From Elgaria multicarinata webbii (Eukaryota; Chordata; Lepidosauria; Squamata; Anguidae): 64,000 nt of DNA. A program made the position numbers and the translations under genes. Position 1 is the stretch's first letter. Each line of letters begins with the position of its first letter. Of the stretch, positions 35,705 through 46,100 are shown piece after piece. The notes under the pieces are model-generated. The model was given only the letters and a program-made list of their open reading frames with translations, was not told the origin of the DNA and did no database searches. The stretch is from NCBI RefSeq assembly GCF_023053635.1, contig NC_086188.1, positions 508,501 to 572,500 on the forward strand, in the 5' to 3' direction.

Positions 35705-36805
35705 TTGGTAACTTTCTAAGCTATGAAAAGCAGGAGAACTTCTTTTGTCCTTGTATATTTGAGGTGTTGGTGTGGTTTTGTTTACATTGGCAGCCAGAGC
35801 CAATACGGTCAGAGTTTGTTCTTTATTTGGCACTGATGGAAATGCTGCAGCGCGAGGCTTCCTGCGTTTTGCCTTAAAACCTTTGCCAAGGGGAGCAGCC
35901 CGAGGGGCAGGCTGGTGCCTCCGAGGTCAGCGGATGGCAAATCTTCTCTGGGCGTCAGGGGCTGTCCCCGAGTGCCCTTCTCCGCCCTACTGACAGCGTA
36001 GCCCCCAGCCCCCACTGGGAAGCGTGAGGCGGCCTGTCCAGTCGCTTCTATCACAGCCCGCTCCCAACGCCACTGCTCAGCGCCCCGTTAGCTTTGCCCT
36101 CCACGATCAAGCAGTTGCCGAAGTAAGTTTTTGCCTTTGCCTGGGAACCCGGGGTTGATGGCGGCACGCAGAGCGCACATCACACCTGAGGCTGGACCAT
36201 GAAGCCAGAATTGCCGCATCCAGACGTGCCTCTGGCCCCAAAGCTGGAGCACCGAACCTCTTCCAGCCCGAGGGCCCAATTCAGCCTGCGTTGCCTGGAG
36301 CCGCCTTCCACGGGTGGGCTTGGCCCCCAGGCCTCAGCCCCCGCTCCTCCTCCTCCCCTTCCGCTGCCCTGGGAGACCCCAGCTGAGCCCCACTTCTGCG
36401 GGCCGGGGCAACGGGGGGGGGGGGGACAGGGAAGGTTGTTGCCCAGGCCGGTGGGGGCGCCTAGCAAGCGGAGCCCCTTCGGGAAGCCCCTGCCTGCCTG
36501 CCTGCCTGCCTGCCTGGGCGGGGGGCGCTCCGTGGCCAGGTTGCCTCCCCACCACCCGCATCCATCCATCCATCCCCGCCCTCTGCTGCCCCCTGCTGGC
36601 TGCTCGCCGCCAGGGCCGCCCCCGCTTCCTGCCTCGGGTGGAACAGGAAGGGCTGCGCCGTCGCAAGAGCCGCTCGAGGGGTGGGAGGAGGAGGAGGAGG
36701 AGGAAGGAAGGAAGGAAGCAAGGAAGGGGAAGGAAGCGCGGGCTGCCCACGGAGCGTCCCCAGCCCGGCTGCGTCGCTGAGTCGTCGAGCCCCCCTCTGC
36801 CCAAC
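35705..36805 (+). promoter_or_regulatory. ARPC3: GPN3-ARPC3 spacer and ARPC3 CpG-island promoter
   Basis: About 1.1 kb separates the GPN3 3' end from the ARPC3 ATG. The right half is CpG-rich and holds short arrays: (CCTG)n near 36487-36517, (CATC)n near 36557-36577, (GGA)n near 36687-36704 and (GGAA)n near 36704-36720. The island extends past the first exon to about 37350. Frames of up to 382 codons here run on both strands and overlap, and none resembles a known protein. Confidence 0.5.
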
Positions 36806-39800
36806 ATGCCGGTGAGAGCAGGGCGGGGGCGCCGGGGGGTCCTCGGGCAGGGCGGGGCGGGGCGGGGGCGGCTGCCAGGCGGGGAGGGGGCAGGGGCAGG
36901 CTCCGCTCCTCTCCTCTCTTGCCCCCATCAAGGGCGCCCTCCGGAAGCCTTGGACTACAGCGCCCACGAGCCTGGGCTGGCAGGGGGTGATGGCGTTTGT
37001 GGTCCAGCGCACCTGGGGGGCGTGGGGGGGAGGCTGCGCTCCCTTTCCTTTCCTTTCCTTTCCAAGGAGGAGGACCAGGACCAGGACCCCCCGCGGCTTC
37101 CTCCGGCCCTCTGCTCGGCTTCGCGTCAGCGGCGGCGAGGAGGAGGCGAAGGAGCTGCCTTATATGGCCGCCGCCGCCGCAGCTGCCGCCCGGGCTTCGA
37201 AACCCGCCTCCCGGCTCAGCCAAAGGGCTTCCTTCGGCCTTGGATTGGGCCCACGGAGCAGCGAGGGCTCGGGCCCCGGCCTTCCCCGCCAGCTGCGAGG
37301 GACTACAACTCCCAGCATCTCGGCCCACGGGCTAAAAGCCAAAACATCTGGCGGGCACCAGGGCGGAGAAGGCGGGGCTGAAAGCAAAGCTGCCCTTTCA
37401 GGAGGGAAGGCCTGGCCAGCCCTGGCTCTGCGGGGCTTTGCCTCTGGAAGAGCCCTGCCCCTCCGGGAGGTTCCTGGAAGCCGAGGGCCGCCCAGCCTGG
37501 GGCCTTCCAGAGGCGTTGGACTGCAACTCCCATCATTCCCAACGGGAGTGGCACTCTAACACCTGGAAGGCACCGAGTTGGGGGAAGCGGAAGCAGCTCG
37601 ATGCTCTGGTTTAAAATGTCTAAAGAACGCTTAGTTCCCTTGTTGTCCCGTGTAAATCAGTCCCCTTGATTCTCCTTGGGACCTAAAAGACTGGCTCGTG
37701 GGGAGGGTTGCTCTACTCTGTTGCACGGAGCTTGGCTCACTTTCCTGAATGACCTGCCTCCAGTACTCTTCCTGGTAACTTAATAAAGAGCACTTTGTAT
37801 TCCACTCCGGAGGTCTGCACAGTATGAGGCGAGCTGTATGGGTTGATCCTGCCTGGGTTGAGATAGGACTTTTAGGTCATCTTCAGAGGGCCTTCTCAGT
37901 GGTGGCACTGAGTTTGAATGTACCCAAGTGGGTGGCACCCCACTTACGGAGCAAACTCCCCAAAGAGCTTCGCCTGGCACCTTTTCAGTGCCAGGCAAAG
38001 GCCACTCTTTTCTCCCAGACAGCTTAGATACCCAGCTGTTATGGCTGTTCTATCGGTTCCTGAACTGTTGATTGTTTTATTGTCTGACACCCTTCTCTTC
38101 TCTGTGACAGGCGTATCATTCTACCCTCATGGATCCGGACACCAAGCTGATTGGGAACATGGCACTGTTGCCTATTAGGAGTCAGTTCAAAGGGCCGGCA
38201 CCCAAGGAAAGTAAGTGTGCGGTGGTCAATCTATAAAATACGATATACTGGAATATTCAGCCATTTGCGTGCAAAAGTACAAAACAATCCAATGATAAAA
38301 ATCCCAGGACCCAACTTGGTGCTGAAAAGAGAGTTCCAAATTCCCTTTCTCTAACAAAGGGCTCCAGGATCAGGCAGATCAACTAGTCCAGCCTGTAGCT
38401 GGTGCAGCTAAATTCCACCCCCCCCCCCCATTAGTTTCACTGTGGGAATGAAATATAAACCAATAAGGCTCCACCAGGCCTGTTGTTGGAAATACACACA
38501 CACACACACCCCGCAAGTACAACTCAGCACAACGTTGGAAGTGGAGTGGCACATCCACCAGTTCACTCACCCACTGGAGGACTGCTCTGGAGGACACCTT
38601 CAGGAGATAACATACATTTCTTGCTTGCTTTCTTATTATTCCAACTACACTGTACTTCTCTCTTCCTTGTTAGCAAAAGATATGGACATCATAGATGAAG
38701 CCATCTACTACTTCAAAGCGAACGTCTTCTTCAAAAATTATGAAATCAAGGTATGACCTTTTCACAAAGCCTCAGGCCTGTTTCTTGCCGCAGCTGCTGC
38801 AGGTAGGCCCTCATCACCTCTGGAAAAAAAGGGAATCTATTTTAAAATGCTTGCTGAGCACCACAAGTAATAGATCCCCAAAAGTTCCCCCAAGCGTCTT
38901 CTTTGGCCGCTGAGAAAAGCTCCGTCTTCATTGGGTGGCCTTAGGGGTTCTACCCTCTTTAGGGCAGGTGGGTTTTTCCCACCCTAAAGGTTTTTTGTAC
39001 TCTGCAAACCTCAGAGCTCTCCAAACCTAGTGATACCCTCCTTTTGTGTCTGGACAGCGGCATTTTGGGTACGTTAAAACCAGCATTCACATCCTGAGCT
39101 TCGGAAATAGAAATAGGGGTAGAACTTCTCCCCTCCGTTTGCCTGCCTAATCCCTTTTTAAAGCCATCTCAGCCCATGTCGAGGGATGCTGTGAATGCAT
39201 CATGCATTGCGTGAAGAACGGCTGCTGCCGGTCAGGGTTCTTAGACGACTTCAAGTTCTAATAGTACGGAAGCAGGCGTATCCCCTCTGTCTGCAATATG
39301 TGTGAAACTGTTAACCTCGATCACCCTTCTGCCACCGCTGTCTTTAGCCATCTTCCTCACGGCTTTCTTAAAAAACAAAGTTGCTCTAAACCTGCTGATG
39401 ATTTTCCTTGATTCGCTCCCTGGCCGTTCTTACCTGACCCTCAGTTGGCCAATTGACTTGTGGTGAATTTATAGATTGAAAGCAGGCCTGTGCTAACCGC
39501 CCTCGTAGCTGTGTGTGTATCAGCCTCCCCCATCCTGGCATCCTCCAGATGTATGTCAGACTACAATTCCCGTCATCCCCACCCACCAGACTCAGTGGCT
39601 GTACTGACTGGGGAGAGTTGGAGTTACAGTCCAACACATTTAGAGTGCATCAGATGTGCCCTTTAGATGGGTCTTGGGGAAAGTGTACGCGTGCAGTGGT
39701 GGGTGGTGGTGGGGAGATTTTAAGTCTTCTCATCATCTGACTTATTTTTAGAACGAGGCTGACAGAACCTTGATCTACATAACGCTGTACATCTCCGAAT

Positions 39801-41810
39801 GCTTGAAAAAGCTGCAAAAGGTAATGGAGCTGGCGTGCGTGTGTTTATGGTGCGCGAGTTTAAAGGATTTTTTAAAATATTAAGACCTAGTGCAACGCTA
39901 CAAAAATGCTGATCACTAAGGCCATCATAGTTAATGTAAGAAGAGTTCAGATGCTGGATCGGACCCAGGGTCCATCTGTTCCAGCGCTCTCTTCATACCA
40001 TGCTCAAGCAGCCATCGACCAGGGACCCACAAGCAGGACGCGGTGCAACAGCACCCTCCCGCCCACAGACTTCCTGCCTCGGATACTGAAGGTGGCACAG
40101 GGCCATCAGGGCTAGGAGCCTGAACACTTTTCTTTATTCAACAGCCAGAGATCCCAATAGCAGATATTCGGGTGGACCTTCTGCTGTTTTAGGGTAGTTC
40201 AAGAGTCTCCTCCTGCATTCCGTTTAGTCTTCTGTCTTTGTTTTCTTCAGTGGGTCATGCGTGCTCATGTTTTCTTTGCCCCCAGTGTAATTCCAAAGGC
40301 CAAGGTGAAAAAGAAATGTACACTTTAGGAATCACAAATTTCCCGATCCCTGGGGAGCCAGGATTTCCGCTGAACGCTCTTTACGCCAGACCCAGCAACA
40401 AGCAGGAAGACGGTAAGAGGGCTATAACAATGAGGACTGCATGCTTGAATCCGTGGGTTGACCTTACGGTCAAAGCCGGTGCCACTCAGTCTGATGGAAG
40501 AAGCAGGTCCACGTGCACAAAGGAACGCAGGAATCGGCTTGCTCTATAGGAGTGACCCACCCGGGTAGCCCCTGAATGAGCGCTCTGCCCCTCTGAGCTC
40601 CCACACTTATTCAGGCCCGCTGCAGGCCTGGGGGTTCGTTTGTTTACTTGGCCCGACAGAGGAAGCCTTCAAAAGGGTAAGGAGCAGCGCTTGCTCCCAA
40701 TGCAGGCTGGCTGCTGAAAGCACTCTTTGGAAGCGGGACCCAGGGCAGAATTCAGAGCAGCGGCTTGGCTGAGGACGGGAGGGAAGCCCTGAGAGCGATG
40801 ACCTGACCTTAGCTGGGCCTTTCCTCTCCTTGTTTCCAGAGGTGATGAGGGCCTACCTGCAGCAGCTGCGGCAAGAAACAGGCCTCAGGCTTTGTGAAAA
40901 GGTCTTTGACCCCCAGAGCGACAAACCCAGCAAGGTAAGACGCTGTTTCCGTCAGTGGTGAAGCAGACTGTAAACTGGGGGGGGGGGGATGTGCCTCCTT
41001 TATGTTGTTGTTTCTTAAAAGAGAAACAACATTTGTCAAGTAACTTGTACCTTTAAATAGAAGTTTATAAATTGCTTCAGTTGCCTGCAGTTGCTTATTT
41101 GTAATTCATCATCACACTTTTGTATGTCTCAGGTTGTGAATAAGGGATATGAGTGATTCCCCCCACCACCACCTACAGAAAAATAAACTGCCTTGTCTTT
41201 AGTGTGTGTGTGGGGGGGCGGTATTCTGTTCATATACCCATCACATCTGAGTATACTTATGGTAATGCAACCTAAACCCCTAGATTGGGTGGCATCATGT
41301 ATTTTCCCACATGGCTGCCACCAAAACCAGAAGCCCTGTGTTTAGCTTTTCCCCTCCCTCCTTCCCATAAAGTATGTTGTGGATTATAAGGGGGAAACGA
41401 GAGGCAGTGTGTGTGTTTTGGGCAGCAGCAGCAGCAGCTCTGTTTCTGTCAAGTCTCATTCTGCCAACTTGACACTGTCAAGAAAAAGCATCAATACCCC
41501 AGACCCCATGAACGATGGATGGGAAGCCATCGCCCTGCATTTCCCTACCTGTGCCGGCCAATTAGACGCAGCAGGGAAGCTCCCAGTGTGATGGTGTCTG
41601 TCAATGGGTGGGTTTCATTTGACGTTGCAGGGAATTGGGTTAGAAACGAATATGGGGGTGCCATCGTAGGTTGCCACCCCGTTTCCTCGGTAAAGACCTC
41701 TTGCGCCCGCTGTTGATGTCTTGTGTCCGCTCCCCTTTGTCTCCTAGTGGTGGACCTGTTTCGTGAAGAGGCAATTCATGAACAAGAGCCTGTCAGGACC
41801 AGGGCAGTAA
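36806..41810 (+). CDS. ARPC3: ARPC3, actin-related protein 2/3 complex subunit 3
   Basis: ARPC3 (p21-Arc) is one of the seven subunits of the Arp2/3 complex, which nucleates branched actin. Exons are 36806-36811 (only ATG CCG), 38111-38210, 38674-38750, 39752-39820, 40286-40412, 40840-40934 and 41748-41810. They total 537 bases and 178 residues, as in human, and phases agree throughout. The product is nearly identical to human, with [56 protein letters not shown] and the C-terminal [20 protein letters not shown]. No transmembrane or signal segment is present, which fits a cytoskeletal protein. Intron 3 contains an inverted copy of exon 6 (38755-38826), described separately. The first coding exon of two codons is also found in mammals. 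Confidence 0.98.
37800..38100 (+). mobile_element. L2/CR1-like LINE 3' fragment
   Basis: The segment encodes a degraded C-terminal stretch typical of these reverse-transcriptase LINEs (AFSVVA... [17 protein letters not shown]). It corresponds to the fragment at 63000-63470. It lies in ARPC3 intron 1 in sense orientation. Confidence 0.55.
38755..38826 (-). repeat. Inverted partial copy of ARPC3 exon 6 in ARPC3 intron 3
   Basis: Read on the minus strand, these 72 bases match 40833-40904 at 71 positions; the only difference is at 38773/40886. The copied part covers the last seven bases of intron 5, including the AG acceptor, and the first 65 bases of exon 6. It begins four bases after the exon 3 donor at 38751. 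It is not a processed copy, because it carries intron sequence and only one exon. Confidence 0.9.
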
Positions 41811-41992
41811 GGAGGAGCGAGCAGCTGTTTTGTCCAAGCACTTTGCTGCCGGATGTATACAATCTTGCGTCTGTGTGAATATATGTTTTCTACCAAGAGA
41901 AGCGCTTCTGTGGTGGAAAGCCAGCAATGGAAGGAAGGGTGGAGCCAGAATCATGTGCAAATCTTGTTGAGCTGGAGCTTGATGATGGGGGC

Positions 41993-41998
41993 AATAAA
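41993..41998 (+). promoter_or_regulatory. ARPC3: ARPC3 polyadenylation signal
   Basis: AATAAA lies about 185 bases after the ARPC3 stop codon. The 3' end is expected near 42015. Confidence 0.65.
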
Positions 41999-42064
41999 AA
42001 ATGGGTTCCAACATGGCTTCGTCTGTACTTTCACCTGCCAGTCGCACATGTCTCAGCCATAATC

Positions 42065-42200
42065 CAGAGCAGGGTTGGGCCAAAGGTAGATCTCCAGATG
42101 TTGGGCCTTCAACTCCCAGAAACCCCTGCCGGTATGGCCAATAGCCAGGAATGCTGGGAGTTGAAGTCCAAAACAACTAGTGGTCTACTTCCCCCACCCC
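42065..42200. repeat. Palindromic interspersed repeat copy
   Basis: The left part, TCTCCAGATGTTGGGCCTTC with AACTCCCAGA, is mirrored by GCTGGGAGTTGAAGTCCAAAA on the right. It belongs to the family whose consensus runs from CCTCCAGATGTTTTGGACTA through ACAACTCCCAGCAT and back. Copies occur many times in the window, for example at 28880, 30160, 31310, 36945, 39525, 43200, 44060, 45985, 54340, 56540 and 63470. Confidence 0.6.
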
Positions 42201-42709
42201 TGATTTAGAAGTGTCAGACTGCCATGCTTCAGATAGGGCTAGAGAGCCTTTTTTCCTGTTGAGAGTTACATTCTCTTGGGAGCCCTAGTCCAGCAGTGGG
42301 TGGGACCAAAGCCAAAGCCCCCCCCCCTGTATAAAATGAAAATAAGCGCCTATCCCCGACCCCACTGAAACATGAGTGAATCCCAGCCTTCCAGATGTTT
42401 GGGGACCACAGCTTTCATCTTCCCCAGCCACCAGAGCAATGCCAGTTGGGGATGATGGGACTTGTACTCTAAATAAGGGGTGAGCAATTGCCCCCCCCCC
42501 CGCAGAGCCAATGCTGAGGGGTCACAGGAGTTCTCGGCCAAAGGCGCAGGAGGGTTCTCTTTTGTTTGCCCCCCCTCCCTTTCCGTTTTCGGTTGAAGCA
42601 GGGTGTCTGTAACACTGCCTGCATTTTAAAAAACACAAAACACGAGTCTTGCTGAGGAACAAGAATACATAACTTTTTTAAAAAAGAAAAGGAACAAAAA
42701 GAAGAAGCG

Positions 42710-43160
42710 ATACCTGAGCTCCGATCATAACCCCCGCGGTGAAGGAAGACGTGCCCCCCCCCCCGCTCTTCTAGCTGAGGCTGACAGGCGGGCGCGCGGG
42801 CAGCCCTCCGGGGGCGGTTTCCCCGGCGGGTGTCATGGCCGCCTTCGCTGCGAGGACCCCGCCGAGAGGCGCCATTTTAGAGTTCCTGCGGGCCGCTCAA
42901 CGCCTCCGCCGCCGCCGCCGCCTTTCCTCGCCTCCCTTTCGGCTCGCCCGCGGCCATGAGCGTGGTGGATCATGTGCGGGAGATGGCGGCCGCCGGGCTC
43001 CACTCCAACGTGCGGCTCCTCAGCGGGCTCCTGCTCACCATGAGCGGCAACAACCCGTGAGTCGGGCGGGCGGGCAGCCGGGGGAGCGCGGTCGCCGAAG
43101 GCTGCTGCCCCTTGCAGCCCCGTCCGCCTCTTTCTGCCCCCGCCCCGCCCCGCCCCGCCC
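42710..43160 (+). promoter_or_regulatory. ANAPC7: ANAPC7 CpG-island promoter
   Basis: This is a CpG-rich stretch with (CCG)n just 5' of the ATG. It covers the 5' UTR and first exon. The boundaries are approximate. Confidence 0.6.
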
Positions 43161-46100
43161 GTGCGATCGCCACTGCAGCCCTGTGAGGTGTGGCTGCTCC
43201 AAAGTAGCCTTCCCCAACCGGGCGCCCCTCCCGGAGTGCTGGACTGCAAGTCCCATCATCCTCACTGGTTGGGGAAGGCTGCCTTCCCTCGCCCGGTTGG
43301 GGAAGGCTGCCCTAAAGGAACCCGAGTCTCCCCAGCCCTAACCCTCTTCCCCAAATTGCTGACAGGTGTGAACAACACAGTTGAACCGGAAGGGTTGTGT
43401 AATAGTTCTAGTCACTACTGGTGTGAATTCTGTCTTTGTGACTTTGTGTTGGACCGGGACTCGGGAGATCTGTGTTCGAGTCCCCGCTCGGCCATGAAGC
43501 TGACTGAGTGCCTTTGGGCTGTTTGCTGACTCTCAACCTGACCTACCTCACAGGGTTGTTGTGATGATATAATGGGGAGGAGGAGGAGGAGGAGCATGGA
43601 CACCACCTTGGGTTCCTTGGAGGGGAAAAACATGGGATGTAATAACAATAACAATAATAATAATAATAATAATGATGCATTATTATTAACAACAACAACA
43701 GTCTGCCCTTCTCGGATATTTGACTGCATTCCTCCCCTCCCCGCCGCCCCATCTTTATATACCTGAGAAATGAGGCTAACCTTTCCAGTGTCTAATTAGG
43801 TTCTCGTCCACAAAAGTTTCTGCTACAATAAGGGTGCAATCCTATGTGTGTTTAGGCAGGAAAAAAGGCCAACAGCTCCCAGCATTTCCCAGCCAGCCAC
43901 TTACTTGGGAGTAAGCCTCGTTGAGCGGGATGCAAATTGTGCCCCTGCAAGGCCTGGGGGAGGTTTCACGTTCGTTTAAGAGTCTTGAGTCACTTTTACA
44001 GGCTAACAGATCTATTCGGGCATAAACTTGCGTGGATTAAGCTCATGCTGCAATACTGGGGCGAGGAACTTGTGACCCTCTGGATGTTGATGGATTTGAA
44101 CTCCTATCATTCTCAGCCAGCATGGCCGGTGGTCAAGGGTGATGGGAGTTGTAGTCCAACAGCATCTGGAGGACCACAAGGTACTGTATGTAATACATCT
44201 GCTTAGACTGCACCAAGCTAACAGGGCTGCTCTACCTTTGGCTGGTCCATATCAAAGCGGAAAGATTATGGTGGGGAAAGGAATGGGTGTGATGGGAGAT
44301 TGGATTGGGTGGAGGAAGAAATGGGTAGATCTGGGGTAGCATGATCAGATGTTGGAAAGAGTAAGGCTCCTGTGCCTTTCATCGTGGTGAGAACATTTGG
44401 CATTTATAGGAAGAGGCGTCTTCAGGCTGGCAGAGTAGTGGCTTGCTTAAGGCCACCTAGAGAGTTCAAGGCAGAGGGCTTTCGGCTTGACAGATGTAGG
44501 GCAGCAAGTCCTCCAAGAGCAGATTGGGGTGAGGCAACACCTTATAAGATCTTGGTGCTTGGTTGGGAAATGGAATGGAGGGATGGTCTGAGAACGAAGG
44601 CAGAATTCTATTGACCGTCCCTTCCAGGTAGGCTTGAGGCAAGGGTCCTCGTGCCGTCATTTGACGCCTGTCTGCTTTGTGTTTCTTACAGTGAGTTGTT
44701 TTCCCCGTCGCAGAAGTATCAGCTTCTTGTGTATCACGCAGATTCTCTCTTCCATGACAAGGAATACCGAAATGCCGTCAGTAAGTATACCATGGCTTTG
44801 CAGCAGAAGAAAGCGCTGAGTAAAACTTCGAAAGTCAGACCTTCAACTGGGAACGCGGCGTCTACTCCTCAGAGCCAGGTACTCAGAATTACAAGGCCGT
44901 ATATTGCTTGTGCCTCGCCAATCAGGCAGGTGGCTGTTGCTTACCCATGACAAGTTGATGGCTATCCAAATGAGTTCATATTTGAAAGATTCTTTGCCCT
45001 GATGTGATCTGTATACCACCAACCAACTGGCAAACATCCTCCTGCCTTTCTGTTTCCTCCTGTTCCAAAGCTGCCAAACAGCCTTTGTGTGTGTTTTAAT
45101 TTACTTTAGTGTCTGCCTTCTGAAATCGAAGTGAAATACAAAATGGCAGAGTGCTATACAATGTTGAAGCAAGACAAAGATGCCATCGCTATACTTGATG
45201 GAATCCCTTCAAGACAGAGAACCCCTAAGGTAGGCTCTTCCTAGCAAATCAAGTTACATTTCTCAGAAGCCTTTAGGTGAAGGTGTGAGATAATTCCTTC
45301 AGCAGCCTTTGGTGGCAAAATAGAGACACCAATCTCCAGCTTTTTGGATAAAGGCAAAGAAAAATATGTGCCATTAGTCATTTCGAGCCCAGGGAGTTGC
45401 CCGTGAGCAGTCGTGGGGCGAACAGGTCGAAGGCCCTTCCTCTGCAAAGTGTGATGTCTTAGGTCCTTATTAAAACGGCATTGTTTTCATCACTGTATTT
45501 CTGTGGGTTACAGATTAACATGATGCTGGCAAACTTGTACAAGAAGGCAGGCCAGGAACGCTCCTCTGTGACAAGTTACAAAGAAGTGCTGAGGCAGTGC
45601 CCACTCGCGCTGGATGCCATCTTGGGTAGCCACTTTTCTTTCTACCAATATTTACTGTTTGGGTTCTTTTGAAGCGCAGTGTCCTTACAGGGCAGAAAAA
45701 GGGGGCGACTGAGAAACCCGGGTAAATGTGGATATTCTTGGCATGGACAAGTGGCAACATAGGGATTAAGTCAGGCGTGGAGACATTCAGTTGCCTGGTC
45801 ATGAAGAGGTGCTAAAGGGATACACATGGTGGCTAAGCCAGCATAGTGACCAGTCAGGAATGCTGGTAGTTGTAGTCTAAAACATCTAGAGGGGAAGGCT
45901 GTGCTAAGAATTGGCAGCTGGTATCGTAGATACGGCGTTGTACGAAATTCAGGTATCTGAAGGGCTGGATCTCTCCAGTCCAGGGATGGGCAACCTGTGG
46001 CCCTCCAGATGTTTTGGCCTATTGACTAAGGCTGATGGAAGCTGAGGGCCAAAACATCTGGAGGGCCACAGGTTGCCCCCCTCTGAGCACACGCTTTCCT

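Noticed and set aside
36180-37381. Open frames of up to 382 codons around the ARPC3 promoter
   Set aside because: They overlap on both strands inside a CpG island, with repetitive Gly/Pro/Arg composition; the ARPC3 exon is embedded among them.
38755-38826. Processed ARPC3 pseudogene
   Set aside because: The copy includes intron 5 sequence and the splice acceptor and lacks neighbouring exons and a poly(A) tail, so it arose from DNA, not mRNA.
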